DNA of 64,000 bases, from positions 1,426,001 to 1,490,000 of the forward strand of contig NZ_CP129238.1 in the NCBI RefSeq assembly GCF_030413595.1, read 5' to 3'. Each line of letters opens with the position of its first letter. Positions within the stretch are counted from its first letter, which is position 1. Under the pieces are notes generated by a model that had not been told where the DNA came from, searched no databases, and was given only the letters and a program-made list of their open reading frames with translations. The stretch is from Planococcus liqunii (GTDB lineage: Bacteria > Bacillota > Bacilli > Bacillales_A > Planococcaceae). This document shows, piece by piece, positions 17,950 to 28,748 of this stretch. The position numbers and the translations under genes were made by a program.

Positions 17950-18603
17950 ATGAATCAACCAAAGCGATATTTAGATATAGTCAGCGATATTCGTGATATG
18001 ATCCGGCGGGAAAAAATCCGTCCGGGTGACCGCATTCCATCAGAAAGAGAATTGGCTGAAACCTTGCAGGTAGGGAGATCCACTCTCCGCGAAGCGCTTC
18101 GCAGTTTAGAGCTGCTTGGATTGATCGAGACGCGCCGAGGAGAAGGTACGTTTTTAGCAGATCACCGCAACCACAAATTGGTAGAAGTTTTATCTACGTT
18201 TATCCTGCAGGACAATCAATCCCAGGAAGATGTCTGGCAAACAAGACTTATGCTTGAGGTGGCTGCCATACGGCTGGTTTGCCAAAACGAGGCGCTTGAC
18301 GGCATACGAGTGTGGGACAGCTTCCGAAAAAAGCTGGAAAGTGAAGAAAGTATACTTCGAGAAGATTTTGTACGGGAAGTCATGGTGCTCTCCGGCAATC
18401 GTCTATCTTTGAAAATATGGTTTTTATTGCAGCAATATAGCGGTAATCCTTATGCAGAAGCTGTTTCCGGTCCGGAAAGAGAATTCCTGAAGCCGATTTT
18501 ATCGGCGCTTGAGCAGCGAGATACAGAGTTAGCCGTCCAGTCCTTTAAATCATGGAGTGGATGGATACAAAAGAGGAGAATGCAAAATGGCGATGATTCG
18601 TGA
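17950..18603 (+). CDS. FadR-subfamily GntR transcriptional regulator
   Basis: A 217-residue DNA-binding protein. The winged helix is at residues 5-75 with the GntR signature [20 protein letters not shown] and [16 protein letters not shown]. An FCD-like all-helical effector domain (about 90-210) follows, with the R-x-x-L-E start [17 protein letters not shown] precedes the ATG. Its 3' end overlaps accD by 17 nt, so it is co-transcribed and probably co-translated with the acetyl-CoA carboxylase genes. I infer it senses a metabolite of fatty-acid or acetyl-CoA metabolism; the ligand is unknown. In B. subtilis this position before accD is held by a malic enzyme gene. Confidence 0.88.
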   Translation: MNQPKRYLDIVSDIRDMIRREKIRPGDRIPSERELAETLQVGRSTLREALRSLELLGLIETRRGEGTFLADHRNHKLVEVLSTFILQDNQSQEDVWQTRLMLEVAAIRLVCQNEALDGIRVWDSFRKKLESEESILREDFVREVMVLSGNRLSLKIWFLLQQYSGNPYAEAVSGPEREFLKPILSALEQRDTELAVQSFKSWSGWIQKRRMQNGDDS

Positions 18604-19459
18604 AATATTCAAACGAAACAAAGACAAAAAAGAAACGACGATCCCTACTAAAAAAGCAAAAGACGTTCCAGAAGGCTTAATGACAAAATGCCCTTCATGC
18701 AAGCATATTACATTGACGAAAGAATTGGCTAAACTTCATAAAGTTTGCCCGAAATGCGACCATCATTTCAAGATGACGGCTCACGAACGTGTGGAAAGCT
18801 TGCTGGATGAAGGATCTTTCACCTCGATGGATGACCACTTGAAGACGGAAAATCCTTTAGGATTCCCTGGATACACAGAAAAAATTAATTCCGACAGCGA
18901 AAAAACCGGTTTGAATGAAGCGGTATTGACGGGCGCCGGAAAATTGAAAGGCCAAGAAGTGATTGTGGCAATTATGGATTCGCATTTCCGTATGGGTTCC
19001 ATGGGATCGGTTGTCGGTGAAAAAATTACGCGGGCCATCGAAGCTGCCACAGAACAGCGCTTGCCGTTCATCATCTTTACAGCCAGCGGCGGTGCACGCA
19101 TGCAAGAAGGCGTGCTATCATTAATGCAAATGGCCAAAACAAGTGTAGCGCTGAAACGCCACAGCAACGAAGGGCTATTGTTCATTTCCGTTTTAACACA
19201 TCCAACAACCGGAGGCGTTTCTGCTAGTTTCGCTTCTGTTGGAGACATCAATATTGCAGAGCCGAAAGCGTTGATCGGATTTGCCGGACGCCGCGTTATT
19301 GAACAGACAGTCCGGGAGAAACTGCCTGAAGATTTCCAGACAGCCGAGTTTTTATTGGAACATGGCCAATTGGACGCTGTGGTGCATCGGAATGACATGC
19401 AGGCTACATTGTCGACACTCGTGCGTTTGCACACAAAGGGGGCACACCAGAATGCCTAA
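18587..19459 (+). CDS. accD: Acetyl-CoA carboxylase carboxyltransferase subunit beta
   Basis: Together with AccA it transfers the carboxyl group from biotin carrier protein to acetyl-CoA, giving malonyl-CoA for fatty-acid synthesis. The 290-residue protein has the N-terminal zinc ribbon C35-C38-C54-C57 (CPSC and CPKC) and the crotonase-like carboxyltransferase core with oxyanion glycines ([21 protein letters not shown]). The start at ATG 18587 follows GGAG with 8-nt spacing. It overlaps the regulator gene upstream and accA downstream. Confidence 0.97.
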   Translation: MAMIREIFKRNKDKKETTIPTKKAKDVPEGLMTKCPSCKHITLTKELAKLHKVCPKCDHHFKMTAHERVESLLDEGSFTSMDDHLKTENPLGFPGYTEKINSDSEKTGLNEAVLTGAGKLKGQEVIVAIMDSHFRMGSMGSVVGEKITRAIEAATEQRLPFIIFTASGGARMQEGVLSLMQMAKTSVALKRHSNEGLLFISVLTHPTTGGVSASFASVGDINIAEPKALIGFAGRRVIEQTVREKLPEDFQTAEFLLEHGQLDAVVHRNDMQATLSTLVRLHTKGAHQNA

Positions 19460-20423
19460 AACGAAAACTGCTCCAAAAACGATGGGGTTTGAAGAACCGC
19501 TGATTCAGCTGCGTCAAAAAATCGAAGAGCTGAAAGACTATACCAAAACTGCAGACGTGGATTTAAGTTCAGAAATTCAAAGCCTGGAAGAACGTCTATC
19601 CAAGCTCGAGAACGACATTTATGAAAATATGAAGCCATGGGACCGGGTGCAAGTGGCTCGCCATCCTGAACGCCCAACGACGCTCGACTATATTCCGTTC
19701 CTGTTCGAAGATTTTATTGAATTGCATGGCGACCGGCTCTACGGGGACGATGAAGCCATCGTCGGCGGCATCGCTTCGTTTCATGGCCAACCGGTAACGG
19801 TGATTGGCCATCAGCGCGGCAAGGCGACAAAAGAAAATATCCGCCGCAATTTCGGGATGCCGCATCCCGAAGGCTACCGGAAAGCCCTTCGTTTGATGAA
19901 GCAGGCTGAGAAGTTCAAGCGTCCGATTATCTGCCTGATTGATACAAAAGGCGCGTATCCCGGGAAAGCTGCAGAAGAGCGCGGCCAAAGCGAAGCGATT
20001 GCGCGTAATCTGGTAGAGATGGCAGGACTTGAAGTGCCGGTCATTTCCATCGTCATTGGCGAAGGCGGAAGCGGCGGCGCATTGGCGCTTGGCGTCGGCA
20101 ACCACATTTTGATGCTAGAAAACTCAACGTTCTCAGTCATTTCGCCAGAAGGTGCTGCTTCAATTCTTTGGAAAGATTCAGCACTCGCACAAACGGCTGC
20201 AGAAGCGATGAAAATTACGGCACCTGATTTGCTGGAGATGAAAATCATCGAACGGATGATTTCAGAAGTCCGCGGCGGCGCACACCACGACTACGCAAAA
20301 CAGGCCGGTTTTATCGATGAAGCGATCAAAGAGTCATTGGGTGCATTAACTGGATTGTCTGGCCAGGAATTAATCGATCAGCGCTACGAAAAATTCAAAT
20401 CAATCGGCATTTTCAGTGAATAA
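19452..20423 (+). CDS. accA: Acetyl-CoA carboxylase carboxyltransferase subunit alpha
   Basis: The partner of AccD in the heterotetrameric carboxyltransferase. It has 323 residues: an N-terminal coiled coil ([20 protein letters not shown]), then the crotonase fold with [30 protein letters not shown] and the oxyanion motif [17 protein letters not shown] 19452 overlaps the accD stop by 8 nt and is preceded by AAAGGGGG. A longer upstream frame within accD is not credible. A terminator follows at once. Confidence 0.97.
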   Translation: MPKTKTAPKTMGFEEPLIQLRQKIEELKDYTKTADVDLSSEIQSLEERLSKLENDIYENMKPWDRVQVARHPERPTTLDYIPFLFEDFIELHGDRLYGDDEAIVGGIASFHGQPVTVIGHQRGKATKENIRRNFGMPHPEGYRKALRLMKQAEKFKRPIICLIDTKGAYPGKAAEERGQSEAIARNLVEMAGLEVPVISIVIGEGGSGGALALGVGNHILMLENSTFSVISPEGAASILWKDSALAQTAAEAMKITAPDLLEMKIIERMISEVRGGAHHDYAKQAGFIDEAIKESLGALTGLSGQELIDQRYEKFKSIGIFSE

Positions 20424-20450
20424 AGAAACCGCCCCGGCGGTTTCTTTTTG
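20423..20450 (+). terminator. Terminator after accA
   Basis: AGAAACCGCC pairs with GGCGGTTTCT around a short C/G loop, with a T run. The hairpin begins at the stop codon. Confidence 0.92.
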
Positions 20451-20469
20451 CGTGTTTTTGCTAAAATGA

Positions 20470-21522
<1,053 letters not shown>

Positions 21523-21544
21523 TACGCCAAATGGAGTGAGTATA

Positions 21545-23305
21545 TTGAGAAAAACAAAAATCGTTTGTACAATTGGTCCGGCAAGTGAAACCCCGGAATT
21601 ACTGGAATCATTAATTGAAGCTGGGATGAACGTAGCCCGCTTGAATTTTTCGCACGGCAGCCACGAAGAACATGCATTGCGCATTCAACGCATCCGTGAA
21701 GCATCGAAAAAAACAGGGAAAATTATTGGGATTCTGCTTGATACCAAAGGACCTGAAATCCGCACACATAACATGGAGAACAACGGAGTTGAACTAGTTA
21801 CTGGACAATCCATTGCCATTTCCATGACTGAAGTGCTGGGAACAAATGAATTGTTCTCTATTACTTATGGCCAACTGATTGAAGATGTAAACGAAGGATC
21901 GATCATTTTGCTTGATGACGGCTTGATTGAACTTCGTGTAACCGGCATCGACAAAGAAAACGGCTTGATCCATACTTATGTGGAAAATGCCGGGACATTA
22001 AAGAGCAAAAAAGGCGTTAACGTACCGGGCGTTTCGGTCCAATTGCCGGGCATCACGGAAAAAGACGCCCAGGACATCCTGTTTGGCATCGAACAAGGCG
22101 TTGATTTCATCGCTGCTTCTTTTGTCAGAAGGTCGTCTGATGTTATGGAAATCCGTGAACTGCTGGAAAACAATAACGGTGCGCACATCCAGATCATTCC
22201 GAAAATCGAGAACCAGGAAGGCGTCGACAATATCGACGACATTCTAATGATTTCGGACGGCTTGATGGTAGCCCGCGGCGACCTTGGGGTTGAAATTCCG
22301 GCCGAAGTTGTGCCGTTGGTCCAAAAATCGTTGATTGAGAAATGCAACAGTGCCGGAAAACCGGTGATCACTGCGACTCAAATGCTCGATTCCATGCAGC
22401 GCAATCCCCGCCCAACGCGCGCAGAAGCAAGTGACGTAGCGAACGCCATTTTTGACGGCACGGATGCAATCATGCTGTCCGGAGAAACGGCAGCCGGGCT
22501 TTATCCAGTCGAGTCGGTTGAAACAATGCACCGCATTGCAATGACGACTGAAGGTGCGTTGAACTATAAGCAAATCGTTTCCACACGCAGAAAAGAAAAA
22601 GAATCAAACATGACAGAAGCGATTGGCCAAGCAGTTGCTTATACGGCTTTGAACTTGAAAGTAAAAGCCATCATCGCACCGACGGAAAGTGGACATACAG
22701 CCAGAATGATCTCGAAATACCGTCCGGGCGTCATGATTATCGCAGTTACATCAGCAGATATTGCTTCCCGCAAGCTGACGCTTGTATGGGGGGTACAGCC
22801 GATCGTCGGTTCAAAAGTCCATTCGACGGATGAATTGCTTGAAAATGCAGTGGATGAAAGCTTGAAGCACCATTTCGTGAAACACGGCGATTTGGTCGTC
22901 ATCACAGCGGGGGTTCCGGTTGGCCAGGCAGGCACAACGAACTTGATGAAAGTTCATTTGATCGGCGACAGCATCGCTAAAGGGCAAGGCATCGGCAAAA
23001 CGGTTGCCATGGGTAAAACTGTGGTCGTCAGAAATGCCGAGCAGGCTTTAGCTGTAGACACTGAAGGGAAAATTATCGTCACCATCGGCACAGACCGTGA
23101 AATGATGCCAGCGATTGAAAAATGTGCGGGCATCGTAACAGAAGAAGGCGGCTTGACGAGCCATGCGGCGGTTGTCGGCTTAAGCCTGGGAATTCCGGTT
23201 GTTGTCGGTGTTTCAAATGCGACAGAAATGATCGAGAATGACTACGATATTACGATTGACGCGGAATCAGGCATTATTTACCACGGTCACGCCAGTGTCT
23301 TGTAA
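21545..23305 (+). CDS. pyk: Pyruvate kinase
   Basis: It transfers phosphate from phosphoenolpyruvate to ADP. The 586-residue product is of the long Bacillus type: a catalytic TIM barrel with [22 protein letters not shown] and the signature [13 protein letters not shown], the allosteric C domain, and an extra C-terminal PEP-utiliser-like domain ([20 protein letters not shown]) of about 110 residues. TTG 21545 is taken as start because TGGAG lies 8 nt upstream; GTG 21536 lies within that Shine-Dalgarno. Confidence 0.97.
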   Translation: MRKTKIVCTIGPASETPELLESLIEAGMNVARLNFSHGSHEEHALRIQRIREASKKTGKIIGILLDTKGPEIRTHNMENNGVELVTGQSIAISMTEVLGTNELFSITYGQLIEDVNEGSIILLDDGLIELRVTGIDKENGLIHTYVENAGTLKSKKGVNVPGVSVQLPGITEKDAQDILFGIEQGVDFIAASFVRRSSDVMEIRELLENNNGAHIQIIPKIENQEGVDNIDDILMISDGLMVARGDLGVEIPAEVVPLVQKSLIEKCNSAGKPVITATQMLDSMQRNPRPTRAEASDVANAIFDGTDAIMLSGETAAGLYPVESVETMHRIAMTTEGALNYKQIVSTRRKEKESNMTEAIGQAVAYTALNLKVKAIIAPTESGHTARMISKYRPGVMIIAVTSADIASRKLTLVWGVQPIVGSKVHSTDELLENAVDESLKHHFVKHGDLVVITAGVPVGQAGTTNLMKVHLIGDSIAKGQGIGKTVAMGKTVVVRNAEQALAVDTEGKIIVTIGTDREMMPAIEKCAGIVTEEGGLTSHAAVVGLSLGIPVVVGVSNATEMIENDYDITIDAESGIIYHGHASVL

Positions 23306-23329
23306 ATACAACGCAGGAGGCTCAGCTGA

Positions 23330-23716
23330 ATGATGAAATGGTTTTTTGTAGCCTTGATCCTAGTTCCGACGCTTGAATTGGCCTTGCTCATCTGGGCTGG
23401 AGGAAAAATCGGCTTTTTTCCGACGCTTGCCATCATTCTTGTGACCGGGCTTATCGGAGCTTATCTGGCGAAAAAGCGGGGAGTCAAAGCAATCCGTGAT
23501 ATACAGGATAGCTTCAGCCGCTTCGAGCCCCCGGGAGATCATTTGCTGAACGCTGCTTTTGTCTTAGTGGGCGGCGTCCTGCTTTTGACGCCTGGGTTTA
23601 TTTCAGATGCCGTCGGTCTTTCGATGCTTTTTAAACCGACGCAGAAACTGTACAAACCGCTTGTTTTCAAACTGATTCAAAAAAACATGAAGAACACTCG
23701 GGTTATTGTCCGGTAA
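23330..23716 (+). CDS. fxsA: FxsA family membrane protein
   Basis: A 128-residue integral membrane protein with hydrophobic stretches at about residues 3-22, 27-47 and 70-90. It contains the family hallmarks E-x-x-L-L-x-x-G (ELALLIWAGGKIGFF) and TPGFISDAVG. FxsA relieves phage T7 exclusion in E. coli, but the general role is unclear. It lies 24 nt after pyk with a GGAGG, consistent with operon membership as in Bacillus. The ytvI gene expected next in Bacillus is missing. Confidence 0.92.
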   Translation: MMKWFFVALILVPTLELALLIWAGGKIGFFPTLAIILVTGLIGAYLAKKRGVKAIRDIQDSFSRFEPPGDHLLNAAFVLVGGVLLLTPGFISDAVGLSMLFKPTQKLYKPLVFKLIQKNMKNTRVIVR

Positions 23717-23770
23717 TCCCGAGTGAATTCATCGTTTTTCAGGAAAATTTAATAAAACTAAGCGTTTTCA

Positions 23771-23799
23771 TTCACAAATTCTTCAAAGTTGATTATAAT
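23771..23799 (+). promoter_or_regulatory. Sigma-A promoter of citZ
   Basis: TTCACA (23771-23776), a 17-bp spacer and a perfect TATAAT (23794-23799). The predicted start gives a 5' leader of about 95 nt containing the hairpin at 23845-23874. Confidence 0.75.
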
Positions 23800-23844
23800 G
23801 ACAAAGTAAGGAATTTGATTCAGATTTACAAATGATTGAAAACC

Positions 23845-23874
23845 CATCATTCGGGCTTTTTTTTTGGAATGATG
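23845..23874 (+). promoter_or_regulatory. Hairpin in the citZ leader with a T-tract loop
   Basis: CATCATTC (23845-23852) is a perfect inverted copy of GAATGATG (23867-23874). The loop holds GGGC and nine T. The same T run could follow a weaker CCC/GGG hairpin, giving two exclusive folds. No known leader class was recognised. Confidence 0.4.
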
Positions 23875-23900
23875 AATTAGAATAAGAAGGAGCGATTTAT

Positions 23901-25016
23901 ATGACATCGGCAAAAGGTTTAGAAGGCGTAGTAGCAACTCAATCCGCCATCAGTTCTATTATTGATGACACTCTTACATACGTTGGCTACAACATCGACG
24001 ATTTAGCAGACAATGCTAGTTTCGAAGAAGTAATTTACCTGCTTTGGCATCAGCGTTTGCCTAAAGAAGATGAATTAGCAGAATTGAAACAGCAATTGGC
24101 GGATGACATGGCCATCCCTCAAGAAGTGCTGGATCACTTTAAAACATACCCAATCACAAAAGTTCATCCGATGGCGGCTCTTCGCACAGCCGTTTCAATG
24201 CTTGGACTATTTGACGAAGAAGCAGAAGAAATGAACCCTGAAGCGAATTACCGCAAAGCAATTCGCATCCAGGCAAAAATCTCAACAATTGTTACTGCTT
24301 TCGCCCGCATCCGTAAAGGGCAAGAACCAGTGGCGCCGAAGAGCGATTTGAGCTATGCAGCGAACTTCCTTTACATGCTTTCAGGATCAATGCCTGAAGA
24401 CATCGAAGTAGAAGCTTTCAACAAAGCGCTTGTTCTTCATGCTGACCACGAATTGAACGCATCGACATTTACTGCACGCGTTGCAGTTGCTACATTGTCT
24501 GATGTCTATTCAGGAATCACTGCAGCAATCGGTGCATTAAAAGGGCCATTGCACGGTGGAGCAAACGAGCAAGTAATGAAGATGCTTACTGAAATCGGTT
24601 CTGTTGATAAAGTTGATGAAGTCATCAATGAAAAATTGGCGAACAAAGAAAAAATCATGGGCTTCGGACACCGCGTTTACCGCCAAGGTGATCCGCGTGC
24701 GAAACACTTGCGCGATATGTCCCAGAAGTTAACGAAAATCCGCAACGAAGAAAAATGGTATGAAATGTCAATTCGCATTGAAGAAATCGTAACTGGGCAA
24801 AAAGATCTTCCGCCGAACGTGGATTTCTACTCGGCTTCTGTTTACCATTCTTTGAATATCGAACATGACCTGTTCACGCCAATCTTTGCTGTATCCCGTA
24901 CTTCAGGCTGGTTGGCTCACATTCTTGAGCAGTACTCAAATAACCGCTTGATCCGTCCGCGTGCCGAATACATCGGACCTGGAATGCAGACTTATGTTCC
25001 AGTTTCTGAAAGATAA
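23901..25016 (+). CDS. citZ: Citrate synthase
   Basis: It condenses acetyl-CoA and oxaloacetate, entry to the TCA cycle. The 371-residue type II-short enzyme has the catalytic histidines in LHADHELNASTF and KGPLHGGANEQ and the aspartate in NVDFYSASVYH. GGAG precedes the ATG. It heads citZ-icd-mdh, as in Bacillus. A promoter and leader hairpin lie just upstream; icd follows after 97 nt without a terminator. Confidence 0.97.
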   Translation: MTSAKGLEGVVATQSAISSIIDDTLTYVGYNIDDLADNASFEEVIYLLWHQRLPKEDELAELKQQLADDMAIPQEVLDHFKTYPITKVHPMAALRTAVSMLGLFDEEAEEMNPEANYRKAIRIQAKISTIVTAFARIRKGQEPVAPKSDLSYAANFLYMLSGSMPEDIEVEAFNKALVLHADHELNASTFTARVAVATLSDVYSGITAAIGALKGPLHGGANEQVMKMLTEIGSVDKVDEVINEKLANKEKIMGFGHRVYRQGDPRAKHLRDMSQKLTKIRNEEKWYEMSIRIEEIVTGQKDLPPNVDFYSASVYHSLNIEHDLFTPIFAVSRTSGWLAHILEQYSNNRLIRPRAEYIGPGMQTYVPVSER

Positions 25017-25113
25017 TTAGAAAAGCGGCAAAGCAGTTAAGTTGAAAACAAAAAATACATGGGGCTCGCACATTGTGCAGCCCTATGACTTTGACTACAG
25101 GAGGCTATTACAA

Positions 25114-26382
25114 ATGACTAACGGTGAAAAAATCTCAGTCCAAAACGGCGTATTGAACGTCCCTAACCAAGCAGTAATTCCATTCATTATCGGTGACGGT
25201 ACTGGCCCGGATATCTGGAATGCAGCATCACGCGTTCTTGAAGAAGCAGTCAACAAAGCTTATAACGGTGAAAAAGCGATCGTTTGGAAAGAAGTCCTTG
25301 CTGGACAAAAAGCATTCGACCAAACTGGCGAATGGTTGCCGCAGGAAACTTTGGACGTAATCAACGAATACTTGATCGCAATCAAAGGGCCTCTTACGAC
25401 ACCAATCGGCGGCGGTATCCGTTCATTGAACGTAGCTTTGCGCCAAGAACTTGATCTATACACTTGCCTGCGTCCTGTTCGCTACTTCGAAGGCGTACCT
25501 TCACCGGTTAAACGTCCAGAAGACACGGACATGGTCATCTTCCGTGAAAACACTGAAGATATCTATGCAGGGATCGAGTATGCAAACGGTTCTGACGAAG
25601 TGAAAAAATTACTTGCTTTCCTAACAGATGAAATGGGCGTTAAAAACATCCGCTTCCCTGAATCTTCAGGCCTAGGAATCAAGCCGATTTCTGAAGAAGG
25701 AACAAAACGTTTGGTTCGTGCTGCAATCAACTATGCATTGACTGAAAAACGCGAGTCTGTAACTCTTGTACACAAAGGCAACATCATGAAATTCACTGAA
25801 GGAGCTTTCAAAAACTGGGGCTACGAAGTGGCTGAACAAGAATTCGGCGATAAAGTCTTCACTTGGAACCAATACGATGCAATCAAAGACGAGCAAGGAA
25901 CTGATGCTGCAAACAAAGCACAGGAAGAAGCTCTTGCTTCAGGAAAAATCCTTGTTAAAGATTCAATCGCTGATATCTTCCTTCAGCAAATCCTTACACG
26001 CCCAAGCGAGTTCGACGTTGTTGCAACAATGAACTTGAACGGAGATTACATCTCTGACGCTTTGGCTGCTCAAGTAGGCGGAATTGGCATCGCACCGGGT
26101 GCGAACATCAACTACGATACTGGACATGCAATTTTCGAAGCTACTCACGGTACAGCTCCTAAATACGCTGGCCTTGACAAAGTAAACCCTTCATCAGTTA
26201 TTCTTTCAGGCGTATTGATGCTTGAACACCTTGGATGGAGCGAAGCTGCTAAAATGATCACGAATTCTATGGAGAAAACAATTGCTTCTAAAGTTGTAAC
26301 TTACGACTTTGCACGTCTAATGGACGGCGCTACAGAAGTGAAATGCTCTGAGTTCGCTGACGAATTAATTAAAAACTTGTAA
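25114..26382 (+). CDS. icd: NADP-dependent isocitrate dehydrogenase
   Basis: It oxidatively decarboxylates isocitrate to 2-oxoglutarate. The 422-residue product has the substrate-binding serine loop [13 protein letters not shown], the [13 protein letters not shown] motif and the metal aspartates in [21 protein letters not shown] 25114 follows AGGAGG with 9-nt spacing; the frame is open 24 codons upstream but those residues are unlike the family. A terminator after the gene suggests part of the transcription stops before mdh. Confidence 0.97.
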   Translation: MTNGEKISVQNGVLNVPNQAVIPFIIGDGTGPDIWNAASRVLEEAVNKAYNGEKAIVWKEVLAGQKAFDQTGEWLPQETLDVINEYLIAIKGPLTTPIGGGIRSLNVALRQELDLYTCLRPVRYFEGVPSPVKRPEDTDMVIFRENTEDIYAGIEYANGSDEVKKLLAFLTDEMGVKNIRFPESSGLGIKPISEEGTKRLVRAAINYALTEKRESVTLVHKGNIMKFTEGAFKNWGYEVAEQEFGDKVFTWNQYDAIKDEQGTDAANKAQEEALASGKILVKDSIADIFLQQILTRPSEFDVVATMNLNGDYISDALAAQVGGIGIAPGANINYDTGHAIFEATHGTAPKYAGLDKVNPSSVILSGVLMLEHLGWSEAAKMITNSMEKTIASKVVTYDFARLMDGATEVKCSEFADELIKNL

Positions 26383-26388
26383 GATAAG

Positions 26389-26413
26389 GAGAGGGGGAAA
26401 CCCCTCTTTTTTT
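26389..26413 (+). terminator. Terminator between icd and mdh
   Basis: GAGAGGGG-GAAA-CCCCTC followed by seven T. It probably sets icd and mdh expression apart. Confidence 0.9.
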
Positions 26414-26446
26414 CATATCCAAATCGATATTAAAGGGGAGTTTTTT

Positions 26447-27385
26447 ATGACATTCACACGTAAAAAGATTTCTGTAATCGGTTCAGGCTTCACAGGTGCG
26501 ACGGCTGCGTTTCTGCTTGCCCAAAAAGAGTTGGGCGATGTCGTGCTCGTAGACATCCCGCAAATGGAGAACCCGGCGAAAGGAAAAGCGCTGGACATGG
26601 CCGAAACCGGCCCTGTTGAAGGCTTCGACGCACGGGTGATCGGAACAGCCAACTACGAAGACACGAAAGACTCGGATTTGGTCATTATTACAGCCGGAAT
26701 CGCAAGAAAACCGGGGATGAGCCGTGATGATCTGGTCCAGACCAATCAAAAAGTCATGAAATCTGTTACAGCTGAAGTTGTAAAATATTCACCCGATACG
26801 ACTATCCTCGTTTTAACGAACCCGGTGGATGCGATGACCTATACTGTGTTCAAAGAATCCGGATTCCCGAAAGAGCGCGTCATTGGCCAGTCCGGAGTTC
26901 TTGATTCCGCCCGATTCCGCAGTTTTGTGGCTGAAGAACTGAAGGTGTCGGTGAAGGATGTCACCGGATTTGTGCTAGGCGGGCATGGCGATGATATGGT
27001 TCCTTTGGTTCGTTATTCTTATGCGGGCGGCATTCCGCTGGAGACTTTGATTTCTAAAGAACGGCTCGGTGAAATCGTGGAACGGACGCGAAAAGGCGGA
27101 GCGGAAATCGTTAATCTTTTAGGGAATGGATCTGCCTATTATGCGCCGGCTGCATCATTGGTTGAAATGGCAGAAGCCATCATTAAAGATCAGCGGCGGA
27201 TTTTGCCGTCCATCGCTTATTTGGAAGGGGAATACGGATTAGACGGCATCTATTTAGGTGTTCCGACGATTCTCGGCGCTGGCGGCATCGAAAAAATTAT
27301 CGAGATTGATTTGAACGACGAAGAAAAAACCTTATTGAACAACTCAGCTGAGTCTGTAAAAGCCGTCATGAAAGTTTTAGCATAA
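26447..27385 (+). CDS. mdh: Malate dehydrogenase
   Basis: NAD-dependent oxidation of malate to oxaloacetate. The 312-residue LDH-like malate dehydrogenase has the Rossmann loop [11 protein letters not shown], substrate arginines in [11 protein letters not shown] and the catalytic histidine in [14 protein letters not shown]. The preceding AAAGGGGAG is strong. It is the last gene of the TCA group, with a terminator directly after. Confidence 0.97.
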   Translation: MTFTRKKISVIGSGFTGATAAFLLAQKELGDVVLVDIPQMENPAKGKALDMAETGPVEGFDARVIGTANYEDTKDSDLVIITAGIARKPGMSRDDLVQTNQKVMKSVTAEVVKYSPDTTILVLTNPVDAMTYTVFKESGFPKERVIGQSGVLDSARFRSFVAEELKVSVKDVTGFVLGGHGDDMVPLVRYSYAGGIPLETLISKERLGEIVERTRKGGAEIVNLLGNGSAYYAPAASLVEMAEAIIKDQRRILPSIAYLEGEYGLDGIYLGVPTILGAGGIEKIIEIDLNDEEKTLLNNSAESVKAVMKVLA

Positions 27386-27392
27386 TATTAGG

Positions 27393-27421
27393 CGAGCAGG
27401 AATTTTTCCTGCTCGTTTTTT
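27393..27421 (+). terminator. Terminator after mdh
   Basis: CGAGCAGG pairs perfectly with CCTGCTCG, followed by six T. Confidence 0.95.
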
Positions 27422-27458
27422 GGTTGCAGCTGAAGCGAGGCAGTGGGTCTCCGGGCGC

Positions 27459-27500
27459 TTGCACTTTTATGAGATTACTTGATACTATAGGAGTATCAAG
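27459..27500 (+). promoter_or_regulatory. Promoter with overlapping 9-bp palindrome before the MaoC-like gene
   Basis: CTTGATACT (27478-27486) and AGTATCAAG (27492-27500) form a perfect inverted repeat around ATAGG. TTGCAC (27459-27464) and GATACT (27481-27486), 16 bp apart, make a plausible promoter whose -10 lies in the palindrome. An operator is likely; an mRNA 5' hairpin is the alternative. Confidence 0.5.
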
Positions 27501-27518
27501 ATTTAGGAGGGAAAGTTA

Positions 27519-27995
27519 TTGTTGCTTGGAAAGAAGCGTGAATTAGGCCGTAAAGTCGAAGACATGAAGGTCGGAGAAAAGTTGAATCTGACAGAGAAAA
27601 TTGAAGACAAGGATCTTCTGCTTTATCTTGGTTTGACGAATGACGGCAATCCGCTGTATATACAGCATGACTTCGCTTCGCAAACAGTTTACGAAAAACC
27701 CGTAGTGCCGAATATTATGCTGACGGGCATTATCACTTCTGCGATCTCCAAATATTTACCTGGCCCTGGATCTTATATTACGGAACAAAAGCTGAAATTC
27801 CGCGAGCCGGTCTATCATTATGCAACAATCGAGTTCTTGCTGGAAGTGATTGAAGTGGATGTCAAACATAACGAAGTGATTATCCGCATCGAGGCAACAA
27901 ATGAAGAAGGCAGTTCTGTGGTGGAAGGAACCGTTTTGGTTCATCCGCCGCAAATCATCAATCAGCTGTCCACTCAAGCTACAGATAATATCTAA
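27519..27995 (+). CDS. MaoC-like hotdog-fold protein
   Basis: A 158-residue single hotdog domain related to (R)-specific enoyl-CoA hydratases. The hydratase motif is present as NDGNPLYIQHDFA, but the catalytic histidine expected after N-P-x is a tyrosine, so enzymatic hydration is doubtful. TTG 27519 follows TAGGAGG with 8-nt spacing; a second TTG directly after is the alternative. It is a single gene between mdh and phoP, followed by phoP after 45 nt without a terminator. Function is inferred only at fold level. Confidence 0.8.
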   Translation: MLLGKKRELGRKVEDMKVGEKLNLTEKIEDKDLLLYLGLTNDGNPLYIQHDFASQTVYEKPVVPNIMLTGIITSAISKYLPGPGSYITEQKLKFREPVYHYATIEFLLEVIEVDVKHNEVIIRIEATNEEGSSVVEGTVLVHPPQIINQLSTQATDNI

Positions 27996-28040
27996 AGCGG
28001 TTTGGAATGGGGGTTTCAAACTGAATGTGGAGGATGTCAA

Positions 28041-28748
28041 ATGCTGAAAAAAATACTGATTATCGAAGATGAACATTCCATTGCGACGTTGTTGTCGTAT
28101 AACTTGGTGCAAGCCGGATATGAAACGGTCATAGCGAACGATGGAAAAGAAGGATACGAAATCGCCTTAACAGAAAAGCCATCTTTGATTTTGCTTGATT
28201 TGATGCTGCCGTCCATGGACGGCGTAGAAGTTTGCAAGTCGCTGCGCCAGCAAAAAGTCCAAACGCCGATTATTATGCTGACCGCAAAAGATGATGAGTT
28301 TGATAAAGTGCTGGGCCTTGAACTCGGTGCAGATGACTACATGACCAAACCGTTCAGTCCGCGAGAAGTGGTCGCCCGTGTAAAGGCGGTTCTGCGCCGG
28401 ACAGAGCAGACGTCTATTGCACAAACGGATTCTTCTGCACCGCTGACCTTTGGCAGCTTAAAAGTATTTCCAGAACAATTTGAAGTCTATCTCGGTGAGG
28501 AACAAATCGAATTCACACCTAAAGAGTTCGAACTTCTAGTATATTTGATGGAAAATAAAAACCGGGTTCTGACTCGTGATCAATTGCTCAGCGCCGTCTG
28601 GAAATACGATTTTGCAGGAGACACCCGGATAGTTGATGTACATATCAGCCACTTGCGGGAAAAAATAGAGGAAAACAGCCGGAAACCGCTCTATATCAAA
28701 ACGATAAGAGGATTGGGTTACAAATTCGAGGAGCCGAAAGCAGGATGA
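28041..28748 (+). CDS. phoP: Response regulator PhoP (OmpR family)
   Basis: A 235-residue two-component regulator. The receiver domain (1-118) has the acidic pocket EDE, the phospho-acceptor D53 (LILLDLMLPSMDG) and the lysine in DYMTKPF. The winged-helix domain (about 135-232) ends in IKTIRGLGYKFEEP. Position after mdh and before phoR and polA is that of Bacillus phoP, which controls phosphate starvation genes. ATG 28041 is chosen with GGAGG upstream. It overlaps phoR as ATGA. Confidence 0.93.
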   Translation: MLKKILIIEDEHSIATLLSYNLVQAGYETVIANDGKEGYEIALTEKPSLILLDLMLPSMDGVEVCKSLRQQKVQTPIIMLTAKDDEFDKVLGLELGADDYMTKPFSPREVVARVKAVLRRTEQTSIAQTDSSAPLTFGSLKVFPEQFEVYLGEEQIEFTPKEFELLVYLMENKNRVLTRDQLLSAVWKYDFAGDTRIVDVHISHLREKIEENSRKPLYIKTIRGLGYKFEEPKAG

